Made by a program: the position numbers and the translations under genes. From Ewingella americana ATCC 33852 (GTDB lineage: Bacteria; Pseudomonadota; Gammaproteobacteria; Enterobacterales; Enterobacteriaceae): a stretch of DNA of 64,000 nucleotides. Every line of letters starts with the position of its first letter. Positions within the stretch are counted from its first letter, which is position 1. Below the pieces are notes generated by a model, which saw nothing but the letters and a program-made list of their open reading frames with translations, searched no databases and was not told the DNA's origin. The DNA is taken from positions 1 through 64,000 of the forward strand of contig NZ_JMPJ01000018.1 in the NCBI RefSeq assembly GCF_000735345.1. Reading direction: 5' to 3'. Below are positions 51,705 to 62,681 of the stretch, in pieces.

Positions 51705-52766
51705 ATGATTACTGTGCTGCGTTTGGCCATATTGTCGGTGCTATTCACGGCGAGCGTCGGTGCGGAAACGCTCCCCCAGCCAGCCGCGCCTGCTGCTACC
51801 GACGCCAAGTCTACGGACTCTACGCCTGCGGAAACCCAGCCTGCGGGCCCGAAACCTGCTGAAATAAAACCTGCTCAAACTGAGCCGAAAACCGCCAAGC
51901 CTGCTGCCCCGGCGAAACCTGTTGCCCTGACATTCCCGACGGGCGCTGGCAGTTTCCATATTCTGGTGGCGCAGGGCAAAAAGACGCTGGACGTTTTCAC
52001 TTATCAACCCGAAGGTGCGGATGCCACAACGCCTATCGTAATGGTGATGACCGAAGGTGATCGCAACGCGGCCAATGCGCGCAATGAATGGATCACCATG
52101 GCGAACCAGTATCATCTGCGCGTGGTGGTGCCGAAATTCAGCGAGCAGGACTTCCCCGGCGCGGCGGGCTATAACCTTGGCAATCTGGTTGATCCCAAAA
52201 CCCATCGCAAACTGCCTGCGTCCCAATGGACTTTCACGGTGGTCGACTCCCTGTTCAGCCAAATGCAGAAGCAGGGCGTCATCAGCCAGTCGCAGTTCTA
52301 CCTTTTCGGCAACAGCGCCGGATGCCAAGTTGTTCACCGCATGCTGACATTATTGCCGCAGCCGGAGGTGAAAGCTGCCGTCTGCGCCGCGCCGACGTGG
52401 TGGACCTTGCCTGATACCGACCAGCGCTGGCCTTATGGGTTGCGCGAGTCGCCGATAAGCGTCAACCAGCAGCAGCTCGCCAGTTACTTTGCTAAACCAA
52501 TGCTGATTGCCGTCGGCAGTGAAGATGATAATCCTGAAACCCACCCGCAGCGTTTGTCCAAGCAGGTGATGGCGCAGGGGAGCAACCGCCTTGATCGCGC
52601 TGAGAGCTATTTCACCACGTCCCAGCAGCGCGCCGAGCAGAACAACACGCCGTTTAACTGGCACTTTGTTGATTTGCCGGACACCGGCCACAGCAGCAGT
52701 AAAATGTCCGTCTTTGCCGCCGGGCAGTTCGCGTGGTTTGAGGAACACGGCCAGTTCCACCTGTAA
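51705..52766 (+). CDS. Secreted alpha/beta hydrolase with Pro/Ala/Lys linker
   Basis: I do not recognise an exact family name. The 353-residue protein has a signal peptide (cleavage near residue 20, VGA|ET), then about 50 residues rich in Pro, Ala, Lys and Glu (PAETQPAGPKPAEIKPAQTEP), then an alpha/beta hydrolase: nucleophile Ser204 in GNSAG, acid at Asp274 or Asp275 (GSEDDN) and His329 (DTGHSSS). The context FYLFGNSAGCQVVHRM recalls polyhydroxybutyrate depolymerase/LpqC-like esterases. It is periplasmic or surface-anchored via the linker. E. coli has no homologue here. The ATG is preferred over an in-frame TTG four codons upstream. Confidence 0.75.
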   Translation: MITVLRLAILSVLFTASVGAETLPQPAAPAATDAKSTDSTPAETQPAGPKPAEIKPAQTEPKTAKPAAPAKPVALTFPTGAGSFHILVAQGKKTLDVFTYQPEGADATTPIVMVMTEGDRNAANARNEWITMANQYHLRVVVPKFSEQDFPGAAGYNLGNLVDPKTHRKLPASQWTFTVVDSLFSQMQKQGVISQSQFYLFGNSAGCQVVHRMLTLLPQPEVKAAVCAAPTWWTLPDTDQRWPYGLRESPISVNQQQLASYFAKPMLIAVGSEDDNPETHPQRLSKQVMAQGSNRLDRAESYFTTSQQRAEQNNTPFNWHFVDLPDTGHSSSKMSVFAAGQFAWFEEHGQFHL

Positions 52767-52787
52767 AAATGTGCTGGCGAAAAACAA

Positions 52788-52817
52788 TTTTCACCCCGCC
52801 ACGGCGGGGTTTTTCTT
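52788..52817 (+). terminator. Terminator after the hydrolase gene
   Basis: CCCCGC-CACG-GCGGGG followed by TTTTTCTTT. Confidence 0.88.
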
Positions 52818-53110
52818 TATATAACAAGCCGCTTTGTATAACTGGAAAAATGGCCATCTATTTTCATAGCTATTTCAGTAAGATAAAAAATCACTACTTA
52901 CCACTTTTAGTGGTTAAGGCTACCTCTAAAACCACTTAGTCATTTTGGTTATTTAATATTTCCATCACTTCTTTAATTGTTATCATCAGCCTCGTTAACC
53001 TTACATTCTGCGCCCTCCGTCGCTTTTCTGCGTGAGGGTGATTTACGGTCTTTCTTGTGCACGAAGGCCGGATTGATGACTGGCTTATGCATAAGGGAAT
53101 TCGTACCGCG
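52818..53110. other. cysJ upstream region
   Basis: 293 bases expected to hold the CysB-dependent promoter. An inverted repeat AGTGGTT (52909-52915) / AACCACT (52930-52936) and a third CCACT copy at 52901 stand out, followed by CATTTTGGTTATTT. I cannot assign a CysB site with confidence. No other gene is present. Confidence 0.4.
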
Positions 53111-54913
53111 ATGACGACTCAGGCTCCTCCAACTTCTATTTTGCCTCTCTCTCCAGAGCAATTGGCCAAGCTCCAGTCTGCCATTGGTGAATACTCACCG
53201 ACGCAGCTGGCATGGCTATCTGGCTATTTCTGGGGAATGGTTAATCAACAGCCGGGCGCTGTTCCGGCAGCAGCACCTGCGCCAGCCGCAGCGGCGATTA
53301 CCCTGATTTCAGCTTCCCAGACCGGCAACGCCCGCCGTCTGGCTGAGCAAGTCCGTGATGACCTGATCGCAGCAAAACTGAACGTTAACTTGGTTAACGC
53401 CGGTGACTACAAATTCAAGCAAATCGGCCAAGAAAAGCTGCTGCTGATTGTTGCTTCCACTCAGGGGGAAGGTGAGCAGGCTGAAGAAGCCGTCGCGCTG
53501 CACAAATTCCTGCAATCGAAGAAAGCGCCACAGATGAAAGATACGGCGTTTGCCGTGTTTGCACTGGGCGACACTTCCTACGAATTCTTCTGTCAGGCCG
53601 GGAAAGACTTCGACAACCGTCTTGGCGAACTGGGCGCAGAGCGCCTGCTGGATCGCGTTGACGCTGACGTTGAATATCAGGCTCAGGCGGAAGAGTGGCG
53701 CAAGCGCATTGTTGAAGTGCTGAAACAGCGAGTTCCGGCTGAAGCCACTGCCCAGCCTGCCGCCTCGCTAGCTGGCGCGGTCAACCAAGTCGACAGCAGC
53801 CCTTATACTAAAGAAGAGCCGCTGACCGCATTGCTGTCAGTGAACCAGAAAATCACCGGGCGTAATTCGGATAAAGATGTGCGCCACATCGAGATTGATC
53901 TGGGTGATTCTGGCCTGCGCTACCAGCCGGGCGACGCCTTGGGTATCTGGTTCGAAAACGATCCGGCCTTGGTTAAAGAAGTGGTTGAACTGCTCTGGCT
54001 GAAAGGCGATGAGTCGGTCGAGGTGAATGGCAAAACGTTAGCCCTGAGCGAGGCGTTGCAGCATCACATCGAACTGACCCAAAACACCACGCCAATCGTT
54101 GAGAAATACGCCGCAGTGTGCCGCGATGAACAGCTGAACGCGCTGCTGGCCGACAAACACGCCTTGCAGCAGTTCGCGCAAAACACGCCGTTCGTCGACA
54201 TGGTGCGTCAGGCTCCGACCGAGCTGGATGCCCAGCAGTTGGTTGATTTGCTTCGTCCGCTGACGCCGCGTCTCTACTCCATCGCCTCCTCTCAGGCCGA
54301 GAACGAGTCCGAAGTGCATATCACCGTGGGTGCCGTGCGCTACGAAATCGAAGGCCGCGCGCGCACCGGTGGTGCATCGGGCTATCTGGCTGACCGTCTG
54401 GAAGAAGATGGCGAAGTTCGCGTATTCATCGAGCATAACGACAATTTCCGCCTGCCCGCTAACCCGGATGCGCCAGTGATTATGATTGGCCCGGGTACCG
54501 GCATCGCGCCATTCCGCGCCTTCATGCAGCAGCGTGAAAACGACGGCGCTGGCGGTAAAAACTGGCTGTTCTTTGGCAACCCGCACTTCACCGAAGACTT
54601 CTTGTATCAGGTTGAATGGCAGCGCTACGTCAAAGACGGCTTGCTGACCCACATTTCTCTGGCTTGGTCGCGCGATCAGGCTGAAAAGGTCTACGTTCAA
54701 GACAAGCTGCGCGAAAACGCCGCCGAAGTCTGGCGCTGGCTGCAAGAGGGCGCGCACGTCTATGTCTGCGGCGATGCCAACCGTATGGCGAAAGACGTCG
54801 AGCAAGCGCTGTTGGAAATCATCTCCCAGCAGGGTTCGATGGACCTTGAAACCGCCGACGAATTTTTAAGTGAATTGCGTATGGATCGCCGTTATCAGCG
54901 CGACGTCTACTAA
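53111..54913 (+). CDS. cysJ: Sulfite reductase flavoprotein alpha subunit CysJ
   Basis: Carries electrons from NADPH through FAD and FMN to CysI; 600 residues (599 in E. coli). The flavodoxin domain has [14 protein letters not shown], then the FAD domain with [11 protein letters not shown] and the NADPH domain with [13 protein letters not shown] and [15 protein letters not shown], ending RRYQRDVY. The ATG aligns with E. coli MTTQVPP; the frame is open 18 codons upstream, including an ATG after which AAGGG appears. First gene of cysJIH, likely activated by CysB. Confidence 0.95.
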   Translation: MTTQAPPTSILPLSPEQLAKLQSAIGEYSPTQLAWLSGYFWGMVNQQPGAVPAAAPAPAAAAITLISASQTGNARRLAEQVRDDLIAAKLNVNLVNAGDYKFKQIGQEKLLLIVASTQGEGEQAEEAVALHKFLQSKKAPQMKDTAFAVFALGDTSYEFFCQAGKDFDNRLGELGAERLLDRVDADVEYQAQAEEWRKRIVEVLKQRVPAEATAQPAASLAGAVNQVDSSPYTKEEPLTALLSVNQKITGRNSDKDVRHIEIDLGDSGLRYQPGDALGIWFENDPALVKEVVELLWLKGDESVEVNGKTLALSEALQHHIELTQNTTPIVEKYAAVCRDEQLNALLADKHALQQFAQNTPFVDMVRQAPTELDAQQLVDLLRPLTPRLYSIASSQAENESEVHITVGAVRYEIEGRARTGGASGYLADRLEEDGEVRVFIEHNDNFRLPANPDAPVIMIGPGTGIAPFRAFMQQRENDGAGGKNWLFFGNPHFTEDFLYQVEWQRYVKDGLLTHISLAWSRDQAEKVYVQDKLRENAAEVWRWLQEGAHVYVCGDANRMAKDVEQALLEIISQQGSMDLETADEFLSELRMDRRYQRDVY

Positions 54914-54940
54914 TAAAATTTAAGCAATGAGTGAGCACTT

Positions 54941-56677
54941 ATGAGCAATAAGTTGTGGAGTGAACAGAATCCCGGTCCCGGCCCGTTAGTCGTTGATGCG
55001 CCGCTGGTTGACGCTGAGCGCCTTAAGAAGGAAAGCAATTTCCTGCGCGGAACCATTACTGAAGATTTGCAAGACGGCCTGACCGGCGGCTTCAACGGTG
55101 ACAACTTCCTGTTGATCCGTTTCCACGGCATGTACCAGCAGGATGACCGCGATATCCGCGCCGAACGCGCCGAGCAGAAGCTTGAGCCGCGCCACGCCAT
55201 GATGCTGCGTTGCCGTCTGCCGGGCGGCGTGATGACGCCTGACCAATGGCTGGGCATTGATAAATTTGCCGAAGAGAGCACGCTGTACGGCAGTATCCGT
55301 ATTACTAACCGCCAGACTTTCCAGTTCCACGGCATCCTGAAACCGAATGTAAAACCGGTTCACCAGCTGCTGAATAAACTGGGTCTGGACGCGCTGGCGA
55401 CCGCCAATGACGTTAACCGTAACGTACTTTGTACTTCTAACCCGGTGGAGTCTGAACTGCATCAGGAAGCCTATCAGTGGGCGAAGAAGATCTCTGAGCA
55501 TCTGCTGCCGCGCACCCGTGCTTATGCCGAAGTGTGGCTGGATCAAGAGAAAGTCGAAACCACCGATGAAGAGCCGATCCTTGGCCCGACTTACCTGCCG
55601 CGTAAATTCAAAACCACGGTGGTGATCCCGCCGCAAAACGATGTCGATCTTCACGCCAACGATCTGAACTTCGTGGCAATTGCTGATAACGGTAAGCTGG
55701 TCGGCTTCAACGTGCTGGTCGGCGGCGGCCTGTCTATCGCGCATGGCGACAAGGCGACCTACGCCCGTACCGCCAGCGAGCTGGGCTTTATCCCGCTGGA
55801 TAAAACCTTGGCCGTGGCCGAAGCCGTGGTAACCACGCAGCGCGACTGGGGCAACCGCACCAACCGTAAAAATGCCAAAACTAAATACACCCTTGAGCGC
55901 GTCGGCGTGGAAGTGTTCCGCGACGAAGTGGCCAAGCGCGCAGGGATCGAATTCGAACCGGTTCGCCCTTACGAATTCACCGGTCGCGGCGATCGCATCG
56001 GCTGGGTGAAGGGGATCGACAAGCAGTGGCACCTGACGCTATTTATCGAAAATGGTCGAATTCTGGATTATCCGGGCAAGCCGCTGAAAACCGGTCTGGC
56101 AGAAATCGCTAAGATCCACAAAGGGGATTTCAGGCTTACTGCTAACCAGAACCTGATCGTCGCGGGTGTCTCGGAGAAAGATAAAGACGCGATCGAAACG
56201 CTGGCCCGTAACCACGGCCTGATCGACGACAGCGTCACCGAGCAGCGCAAAAACTCGATGGCCTGCGTCTCTTACCCGACCTGTCCGCTGGCGATGGCCG
56301 AAGCAGAACGCTTCTTGCCAGAGTTTGTCACCAAGGTGGAAGGCATCATGCACGAGCACGGCGTGGGCAAAGAGCACATTGTCCTGCGCGTGACGGGTTG
56401 CCCTAACGGCTGTGGCCGCGCGCTGCTGGCTGAAATCGGTCTGGTGGGCAAAGCCCTCAACCGTTACAACCTGCACCTTGGCGGTAACCGTGAAGGGACG
56501 CGTATTCCTAGAATGTATCGGGAGAATATCTCTGATACTGAAATTCTGGCGATCATCGACGAGCTGGTCGGCCGCTGGGCGAAAGAGCGTGAAACCAATG
56601 AAGGCTTTGGTGATTACGTGATCCGCGCGGGGATTATTCGCCCGGTGCTGGATCCAGCCCGCGACTTCTACGACTAA
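54941..56677 (+). CDS. cysI: Sulfite reductase hemoprotein beta subunit CysI
   Basis: Reduces sulfite to sulfide with six electrons at a coupled siroheme/[4Fe-4S] centre; 578 residues. The four cluster cysteines are in CVSYPTC and [11 protein letters not shown] at about residues 440-490. The duplicated sulfite-reductase halves are recognisable by [12 protein letters not shown] and [12 protein letters not shown]. It needs siroheme from CysG, encoded 2.2 kb downstream. 27 bases after cysJ. Confidence 0.97.
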   Translation: MSNKLWSEQNPGPGPLVVDAPLVDAERLKKESNFLRGTITEDLQDGLTGGFNGDNFLLIRFHGMYQQDDRDIRAERAEQKLEPRHAMMLRCRLPGGVMTPDQWLGIDKFAEESTLYGSIRITNRQTFQFHGILKPNVKPVHQLLNKLGLDALATANDVNRNVLCTSNPVESELHQEAYQWAKKISEHLLPRTRAYAEVWLDQEKVETTDEEPILGPTYLPRKFKTTVVIPPQNDVDLHANDLNFVAIADNGKLVGFNVLVGGGLSIAHGDKATYARTASELGFIPLDKTLAVAEAVVTTQRDWGNRTNRKNAKTKYTLERVGVEVFRDEVAKRAGIEFEPVRPYEFTGRGDRIGWVKGIDKQWHLTLFIENGRILDYPGKPLKTGLAEIAKIHKGDFRLTANQNLIVAGVSEKDKDAIETLARNHGLIDDSVTEQRKNSMACVSYPTCPLAMAEAERFLPEFVTKVEGIMHEHGVGKEHIVLRVTGCPNGCGRALLAEIGLVGKALNRYNLHLGGNREGTRIPRMYRENISDTEILAIIDELVGRWAKERETNEGFGDYVIRAGIIRPVLDPARDFYD

Positions 56678-56679
56678 CG

Positions 56680-56698
56680 CTGCTGCAACTTGAAGGAT
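56680..56698. repeat. Possible solo arm of the palindromic element in cysI-cysH gap
   Basis: GCTGCTGCAACTTGAAGGATG in the 30-base gap resembles one arm of the element at 57440-57564 and shares TGCAACTTGAA with the fragment at 28880. Match judged by eye and only moderate. Confidence 0.35.
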
Positions 56699-56707
56699 GG
56701 AGAGTTT

Positions 56708-57439
56708 ATGAGTTTGCTCACTCTTGCTGAACTGAATGAAATGCCGAAATCGGGTCAGGCACTGGCATTGGCTGAAACCAATGCCCAGCTTGAAAAATTG
56801 TCGGCGCAGGATCGTGTCATCTGGGCACTAGAGAATTTGCCGGGCGAATTCGCGCTCTCCTCAAGTTTTGGTATTCAGGCTGCGGTCTGTTTGCATCTGG
56901 TGACCCGCCAGCAGGCTGATATCCCGGTGATCCTCACTGATACCGGTTACCTGTTCCCCGAGACTTACCAGTTCATTGACCAACTGACCGAACAGTTGAA
57001 GCTGAACTTGCAGGTGTTCCGCGCAGCAGAAAGCCCGGCGTGGCAAGAAGCGCGCTATGGCAAGCTGTGGGAGCAGGGCGTAGAAGGCATTGAGCGTTAC
57101 AACAACATTAATAAAGTTGAACCGATGAACCGCGCTTTGGCGACGCTGGGCGCGCAGACTTGGTTTGCTGGCCTGCGCCGTGAACAGTCAGGCAGCCGCG
57201 CCAATCTGCCGGTGTTGGCCGTGCAGCGCGGCGTGTTCAAAATCCTGCCGATCATCGATTGGGATAACCGCCAAGTGTTTCAGTACCTCAAAGAGCACGG
57301 CCTCAGCTATCACCCGCTGTGGGATCAGGGCTACCTGTCGGTTGGCGATACCCATACTACCAAGAAGTGGGAAGAGGGCATGAGCGAGGAAGAGACGAGA
57401 TTCTTTGGGCTTAAACGCGAGTGCGGCTTACACGAATAA
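56708..57439 (+). CDS. cysH: Phosphoadenosine phosphosulfate reductase CysH
   Basis: Thioredoxin-dependent reduction of PAPS to sulfite, 243 residues. The P-loop-like [24 protein letters not shown] and the C-terminal catalytic Cys239 (KRECGLHE) are present. The E. coli-type PAPS reductase without the extra cysteine pair of APS reductases. GGAGAG precedes the ATG; the frame extends six codons upstream from a TTG. Last gene of cysJIH, its stop touches the palindromic element. Confidence 0.96.
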   Translation: MSLLTLAELNEMPKSGQALALAETNAQLEKLSAQDRVIWALENLPGEFALSSSFGIQAAVCLHLVTRQQADIPVILTDTGYLFPETYQFIDQLTEQLKLNLQVFRAAESPAWQEARYGKLWEQGVEGIERYNNINKVEPMNRALATLGAQTWFAGLRREQSGSRANLPVLAVQRGVFKILPIIDWDNRQVFQYLKEHGLSYHPLWDQGYLSVGDTHTTKKWEEGMSEEETRFFGLKRECGLHE

Positions 57440-57564
57440 ATCCCTGTCATACTTCGAGCCAGAGATGCGTTAGCTACGCGCACTTACCCCGGTCACATAG
57501 TAATCTATGCTCCCGGGGATGCGTTTGCTTGCCGCCTTTCTCTGACTCGAATTATTTAAGGGAT
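57440..57564. repeat. 125-bp near-palindromic element, MITE-like
   Basis: Terminal inverted repeats of 26 bp (57440-57465 and 57539-57564) match at 21 positions, from ATCCCT...TTCGAG...CAGAGA to TCTCTG...CTCGAA...AGGGAT. A central stem CCCCGG/CCGGGG with CATAG/CTATG lies between (about 57487-57518). The whole can fold into one long hairpin. It abuts the cysH stop and ends 12 bases before the convergent iap-like gene's stop. Similar TTCGAG/TGCAACTTGAA-type intergenic repeats occur in Serratia and Yersinia genomes, from general knowledge. Confidence 0.75.
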
Positions 57565-57576
57565 TGCGTCACCGTC

Positions 57577-58614
57577 TTATAAAGCATCAGCCGGTTTTGC
57601 CAGCTCTTTCAGCAGCGGCAGTAGAATTCTCACGCTATCTTTCGAGCGTTTATCTATCCGGCCCGGCAGTACGCGGTCGAGATACTGCAAGTTATCCAAC
57701 TGTCCCTGATGGCGCGAGGTACCCTGCGGGAAGTGGGCGCTGATTGCTCGCTGCTGCTGGCCGTCTTTCTTGCCCAGCGCATAATCCGTGGCGGTGACCA
57801 TTAAGAGTGGAATGTGCGCGTCGTCCAGCGCCTGCATGCCATTACAGCAATCCTTACCACTGTAAGCCTCGGCGGCGATGCCCGCGTGACGTGCCAGCGT
57901 CACGGCGCGGTCGCGTGTCAGCTTAGTCACGGCCTGAGAGGTGTTTTTGCCGCTCTTGAAATAGAGTTTATCGCCAACGATCAGCGAGTCGAGATTGACC
58001 ACCAGCAGCGTGTTTAACTTCTCCGTCGGCGACATGCGCTGCACATAGTCAGCGGCCCCCTGTGCGCCCGTCTCTTCGGCACTCAATGCCACGAAGCGCA
58101 AGCTATAGTGGGTTGGCTCCTTGCTCAGCCGTTCGGCCAGCTCAAGCATCACACCCACGCCTGAAGCGTTATCATCCACGCCCTGAAGGGTAAGTCCGCC
58201 GAGATTATGGTCAGAGTCGGCATCGCTTTGCGGCAAATAGGTATCGAAATGCGCCATCACCACAATCTGCTGAGGCACCGTGCCTGCACGGGCGGCGATC
58301 ACCGAGGTGGAATGCACATCATGCCAGCTCTGCTTGCCATCCCGACTGGTGTAGAGATAGCGCGCATCAAAGCCGCGCAGGTCACTCTGATAGCCCAGTT
58401 TGGCAAAGTACTGTTGTAAGTAATCTGCGGCGATTAACTCCGCCGGGCTACCGGCCATGCGGCCCGGAAAATAGGTGGCGATATGGCGAGTTTGCTCGGC
58501 AGCAATTTTACCGAGGGCGGGGGCAGCTACCTGCTGCACGGCCGCATGCGTAAAACCGGCACAGCCCAAGCCAAAGGCCAGCAGCGCCAGTTTCATGCGA
58601 GAAAGGGATAACAT
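57577..58614 (-). CDS. iap: Periplasmic M28 aminopeptidase, Iap type
   Basis: Zinc aminopeptidase of the M28 family; in E. coli Iap trims alkaline phosphatase N-termini to give isozymes. It has 345 residues, the E. coli length. The signal peptide ends near residue 24 (THA|AVQ). Metal and catalytic residues are in MAHFDTY, GVDDNASGVG and SAEETGAQG. The ATG has AAGGA about ten bases upstream; a TTG two codons earlier and an ATG six codons later are alternatives. It sits between cysH and the cysG group, as in E. coli, but with no CRISPR array beside it. Confidence 0.9.
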   Translation of the reverse strand: MLSLSRMKLALLAFGLGCAGFTHAAVQQVAAPALGKIAAEQTRHIATYFPGRMAGSPAELIAADYLQQYFAKLGYQSDLRGFDARYLYTSRDGKQSWHDVHSTSVIAARAGTVPQQIVVMAHFDTYLPQSDADSDHNLGGLTLQGVDDNASGVGVMLELAERLSKEPTHYSLRFVALSAEETGAQGAADYVQRMSPTEKLNTLLVVNLDSLIVGDKLYFKSGKNTSQAVTKLTRDRAVTLARHAGIAAEAYSGKDCCNGMQALDDAHIPLLMVTATDYALGKKDGQQQRAISAHFPQGTSRHQGQLDNLQYLDRVLPGRIDKRSKDSVRILLPLLKELAKPADAL

Positions 58615-58797
58615 GGACAAAAAATCCTTATTCGTGGGTCAAAGACCGGAAAGCTTTCAATCGGACAGGCCGCGTTACGCGGTCATTATTGCGCGATAGT
58701 ATGCGATTGTGACGGCAATTAGACAATTTCCCCTTATCTCAAATGGCTCTTTTTGTTACCTCTTTCTGCCACCGAAAAGTCAGGTTGGCGAATCTAT

Positions 58798-58826
58798 ATT
58801 CCATTTGGTAACTATTCATTCCATTT
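58798..58826 (+). promoter_or_regulatory. Tandem ATTCCATTT repeats upstream of cysG, candidate CysB site
   Basis: ATTCCATTT at 58798-58806 and 58818-58826, exactly 20 bp apart (two helical turns), about 70-100 bases before the cysG start. CysB half-sites are loosely CATTT-like, so a LysR-type activator site is plausible, but the consensus is weak. Confidence 0.4.
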
Positions 58827-58896
58827 CGTCATTTCAGTTCAATAATTGCCACCACGTATAGTCTTGTTATTACTCTTCGCTATCAAAAAGGCCGTT

Positions 58897-60321
58897 GTGG
58901 ACTATCTACCAATATTTGCCGACCTAAGACAACGTCCTGTATTGGTCGTCGGCGGCGGCGAAATCGCAGCACGCAAGATTGACCTTCTACTGCGTGCTGG
59001 CGCAGCTGTCCGCATCGTCGCGCAGTCACTCTCCTCAGAACTTGAGCATCGTCTCCAGCAGTCGCAAGTCAGCTGGCTGGCGAAGCAATTTGAGCCGCAG
59101 CAGCTCGATGACGTATTTCTGGTGATTGCCGCCACCGACGACGCCGCACTGAATGCTGAAGTGTTTGAGCAGGCGAATCGCCGCCAACTGCTGGCCAACG
59201 TGGTCGATGACCAGCCGAAATGCTCCTTTATCTTCCCTTCAATCGTCGATCGTTCGCCGATTGTGGTGGCTATTTCTTCCAGCGGCACGGCGCCCGTGCT
59301 GGCGCGCATGCTGCGGGAAAAGCTCGAGACGCTGTTACCAACCAGTCTGGGCAAAATGGCCGAGATTGCTGGCAGTTTCCGCGACCGCGTGAAGCAGCGT
59401 TTTAGCTCGATGACTGCCCGCCGTCGCTTCTGGGAGCAGACCTTCGATGGTCGCTTTGCCTCGCTGGTTACTGCGGGACAGATTCCAGAAGCTGAGCAAG
59501 TGTTGCAACAACAATTAGATAATCCGGAATCCATCTCGAGGAACGGTGAAGTGACGCTGGTCGGCGCGGGTCCGGGTGATGCAGGATTGCTCACATTACG
59601 CGGCTTGCAGGTAATGCAGCAGGCAGACGTGGTGTTGTATGACCATTTGGTTAGCGACGAGATTTTAGATTTGGTGCGCCGAGACGCCGACCGCATTTGC
59701 GTCGGCAAGCGCGCAGGCAGCCACTCGGTGGTGCAGGAAGAGACAAACCGCATGCTGGTCGAACTGGCGCAGCAGGGCAAAAAAGTGGTTCGCCTTAAAG
59801 GCGGCGACCCGTTTATTTTTGGTCGCGGCGGTGAAGAGCTACAGGCCGTTTCGGCGGCGGGCATCCCTTTCCAAGTGGTGCCGGGCGTGACGGCAGCCGC
59901 GGGCGCGACGGCCTACGCCGGGATCCCTCTGACCCACCGCGACTACGCGCAGTGCGTGATGTTTATTACCGGCCACTCTCGTCCCGACGGGAATGGCATG
60001 CAGTGGGAAACACTGGCGAAGGGCAACCAAACGCTGGCCATTTATATGGGCACGGTGAAGGCGGCTGAAATCAGCCAGCAGCTGATTGCTCATGGCCGCG
60101 CGGCGAGTACGCCGGTGGCGGTGATTGGCCGTGGTACGCGTGTCGATCAGCAGGTGCTGACCGGCACGCTCGACAACTTAGAACTCTTGGCTCAACAGGC
60201 ACCAACGCCAGCATTACTGGTTATCGGCGAAGTGGTCGCACTTCACGATAAGCTCGCCTGGTTTGGGCATCAACCACAGACTGACGACGCGGTTCGCCCG
60301 TCGGTCGTGAATTTGGCTTAA
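58897..60321 (+). CDS. cysG: Siroheme synthase CysG (trifunctional)
   Basis: Converts uroporphyrinogen III to siroheme; 474 residues. The N-terminal dehydrogenase/ferrochelatase half has [14 protein letters not shown] and [20 protein letters not shown]-like residues; the C-terminal SUMT half has [32 protein letters not shown] and [10 protein letters not shown]. The start is a GTG with AAAAAGG upstream, aligned with E. coli MDHLPIF (here VDYLPIF). An upstream ttg-initiated extension of 17 codons lacks conservation. In E. coli cysG sits with nirBD; here it leads cysDNC, so siroheme supply is tied to sulfate assimilation. Confidence 0.94.
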   Translation: MDYLPIFADLRQRPVLVVGGGEIAARKIDLLLRAGAAVRIVAQSLSSELEHRLQQSQVSWLAKQFEPQQLDDVFLVIAATDDAALNAEVFEQANRRQLLANVVDDQPKCSFIFPSIVDRSPIVVAISSSGTAPVLARMLREKLETLLPTSLGKMAEIAGSFRDRVKQRFSSMTARRRFWEQTFDGRFASLVTAGQIPEAEQVLQQQLDNPESISRNGEVTLVGAGPGDAGLLTLRGLQVMQQADVVLYDHLVSDEILDLVRRDADRICVGKRAGSHSVVQEETNRMLVELAQQGKKVVRLKGGDPFIFGRGGEELQAVSAAGIPFQVVPGVTAAAGATAYAGIPLTHRDYAQCVMFITGHSRPDGNGMQWETLAKGNQTLAIYMGTVKAAEISQQLIAHGRAASTPVAVIGRGTRVDQQVLTGTLDNLELLAQQAPTPALLVIGEVVALHDKLAWFGHQPQTDDAVRPSVVNLA

Positions 60322-60330
60322 GGATCTGTT

Positions 60331-61239
60331 ATGGACGAAAAACGACTCACACATTTGCGTCAACTGGAGGCGGAGAGTATCCATATCATCCGTGAAGTGG
60401 CGGCTGAATTTGCTAACCCGGTGATGATGTACTCCATCGGTAAAGACTCCTCGGTGATGCTGCATCTGGCGCGCAAGGCCTTCTTCCCTGGGACGCTGCC
60501 TTTCCCGCTACTGCACGTGGATACCGGCTGGAAGTTCCGCGAAATGTACGATTTCCGCGACCGCACGGCGAAAAACTACGGTTTTGAGCTGCTGGTGCAT
60601 AAGAACCCGGAAGGCGTCGCTATGGGCATCAACCCCTTCGTCCACGGCAGTGCCAAACATACTGACATCATGAAAACCGAAGGCTTGAAACAAGCGCTGA
60701 ACAAATACGGTTTTGACGCTGCCTTTGGCGGCGCGCGTCGTGATGAAGAGAAGTCGCGTGCTAAAGAGCGTATTTACTCGTTCCGCGACCGTTTCCACCG
60801 CTGGGACCCTAAAAACCAGCGCCCGGAGCTGTGGCACAACTACAACGGCCAGATTAACAAAGGCGAGAGCATCCGCGTGTTCCCGCTCTCCAACTGGACT
60901 GAGCTGGATATCTGGCAGTATATCTTCTTGGAAAATATCGAAATTGTTCCACTGTATCTCGCAGCTCCGCGTCCGGTTCTGGAACGCGATGGCATGCTGC
61001 TGATGGTGGATGACGATCGCATCGACCTGCAACCGGGCGAAGTGATTGAGCAGAAAATGGTGCGCTTCCGTACTCTCGGGTGCTGGCCGCTAACGGGCGC
61101 CGTGGAGTCAGAAGCTCAGACTCTGCCGGAAATCATCGAAGAGATGCTGGTTTCAACCACCAGTGAGCGTCAGGGGCGGGCAATTGACCGCGATCAGGCG
61201 GGTTCGATGGAACTGAAAAAACGTCAGGGCTATTTCTGA
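60331..61239 (+). CDS. cysD: Sulfate adenylyltransferase subunit CysD
   Basis: Catalytic subunit of ATP sulfurylase, making APS from ATP and sulfate with CysN; 302 residues as in E. coli. PP-loop motif [19 protein letters not shown], then [14 protein letters not shown] and [17 protein letters not shown] are conserved. Ten bases after cysG, 13 before cysN. Confidence 0.97.
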   Translation: MDEKRLTHLRQLEAESIHIIREVAAEFANPVMMYSIGKDSSVMLHLARKAFFPGTLPFPLLHVDTGWKFREMYDFRDRTAKNYGFELLVHKNPEGVAMGINPFVHGSAKHTDIMKTEGLKQALNKYGFDAAFGGARRDEEKSRAKERIYSFRDRFHRWDPKNQRPELWHNYNGQINKGESIRVFPLSNWTELDIWQYIFLENIEIVPLYLAAPRPVLERDGMLLMVDDDRIDLQPGEVIEQKMVRFRTLGCWPLTGAVESEAQTLPEIIEEMLVSTTSERQGRAIDRDQAGSMELKKRQGYF

Positions 61240-61252
61240 GGAGCGACCAAAA

Positions 61253-62680
61253 ATGAACAATGCAATTGCACAACAAATCGAAGAGCAGGGCGGCGTAGAA
61301 GCCTACCTGCACGCCCAGCAACACAAAAGCCTGCTGCGTTTTCTGACCTGCGGCAGCGTGGATGATGGCAAAAGCACCCTGATTGGTCGCCTGCTGCATG
61401 ACACTCGGCAGATCTATGAAGATCAGCTTTCGTCGCTGCATAACGACAGCAAGCGTCACGGTACTCAAGGTGAGAAACTCGATCTGGCGCTGCTGGTGGA
61501 CGGTCTGCAAGCCGAGCGCGAGCAGGGGATCACCATTGACGTGGCCTACCGCTACTTCTCAACCGAAAAACGCAAATTCATCATTGCTGACACGCCGGGG
61601 CATGAGCAGTACACCCGCAACATGGCAACCGGCGCATCTACCTGTGATCTGGCGATTTTGCTGATCGACGCCCGTAAAGGCGTGCTGGATCAAACTCGCC
61701 GCCACAGCTTTATCGCCACTCTGCTGGGGATCCGCCACTTGGTGGTTGCCGTCAATAAGATGGATCTGGTGGATTACAGCGAAAGCGTGTTCGAAGAGTT
61801 TAAAGCCAACTATCTGGACTTCGCCCAGCAGCTGCCAACCGATTTGGATATCAAATTCGTGCCGCTGTCGGCGCTGGAGGGCGACAACGTTGCCACGCCA
61901 AGCGAGAAAATGAGCTGGTATACCGGTCCAACCCTGCTCGACGTGCTAGAAACCGTGAACATCATTAACATCCGCGAACAGCAGCCAATGCGTTTCCCGG
62001 TGCAGTATGTTAACCGCCCGAACCTCGACTTCCGTGGCTACGCGGGCACGCTAGCCTCTGGCTCAGTGCGCGTCGGGCAGAAAGTCAAAGTGTTGCCGTC
62101 CGGCGTGGAGTCAACGGTGGCGCGTATTGTGACCTTCGATGGTGACTTACAAGAGGCTTGGGCTGGTGAAGCTATCACGCTGGTGCTGGCCGACGAGCGC
62201 GATATCAGCCGTGGTGACCTGTTGGTCGACGCGGACGAAACCGTCAAAGCCGTGCAAAACGCCAAAGTGGATATTGTCTGGATGGCCGAGCAGCCGCTCA
62301 GCGTCGGGCAGAGCTATGACATCAAGATTGGCGGCAAAAAGGCCCGTGCGCGGGTAGAAAACATTGAGTATCAGGTTGAAATCAACTCGCTGACCCAGCG
62401 CGTGGTTGAAAGCCTGCCGCTGAATGGCATTGGCTTGGTTGAACTGACCTTCGACGAGCCACTGGTGCTGGATAACTACCAAAACAACGCGGTGACTGGT
62501 GGGATGATCTTCATCGACCGCCTGACCAACGTCACTGTCGGGGCTGGGCTGGTTCGCGAAGCCGTAGAAAGCGTTTATCAGGAACAAGACTCCTACAGCG
62601 CCTTCGAGCTGGAGTTAAATAGCCTAGTTCGTCGCCACTTCCCACACTGGGGTGCTCGCGACCTGCTGGGTGGGAAATAA
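61253..62680 (+). CDS. cysN: Sulfate adenylyltransferase GTPase subunit CysN
   Basis: GTP hydrolysis by this EF-Tu-like subunit drives APS formation; 475 residues. G1 [15 protein letters not shown]3 [11 protein letters not shown] and G4 NKMDLVD are visible, followed by the beta-barrel domains. cysC is separate, not fused to cysN as in some bacteria. Confidence 0.97.
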   Translation: MNNAIAQQIEEQGGVEAYLHAQQHKSLLRFLTCGSVDDGKSTLIGRLLHDTRQIYEDQLSSLHNDSKRHGTQGEKLDLALLVDGLQAEREQGITIDVAYRYFSTEKRKFIIADTPGHEQYTRNMATGASTCDLAILLIDARKGVLDQTRRHSFIATLLGIRHLVVAVNKMDLVDYSESVFEEFKANYLDFAQQLPTDLDIKFVPLSALEGDNVATPSEKMSWYTGPTLLDVLETVNIINIREQQPMRFPVQYVNRPNLDFRGYAGTLASGSVRVGQKVKVLPSGVESTVARIVTFDGDLQEAWAGEAITLVLADERDISRGDLLVDADETVKAVQNAKVDIVWMAEQPLSVGQSYDIKIGGKKARARVENIEYQVEINSLTQRVVESLPLNGIGLVELTFDEPLVLDNYQNNAVTGGMIFIDRLTNVTVGAGLVREAVESVYQEQDSYSAFELELNSLVRRHFPHWGARDLLGGK

Positions 62681-62681
62681 T

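Noticed and set aside
57440-58896. Search for a CRISPR array or cas genes around iap and cys genes, where E. coli carries them
   Set aside because: No repeat-spacer periodicity is visible; the only repeat is the single 125-bp palindrome, and all frames around it belong to iap and cysG.
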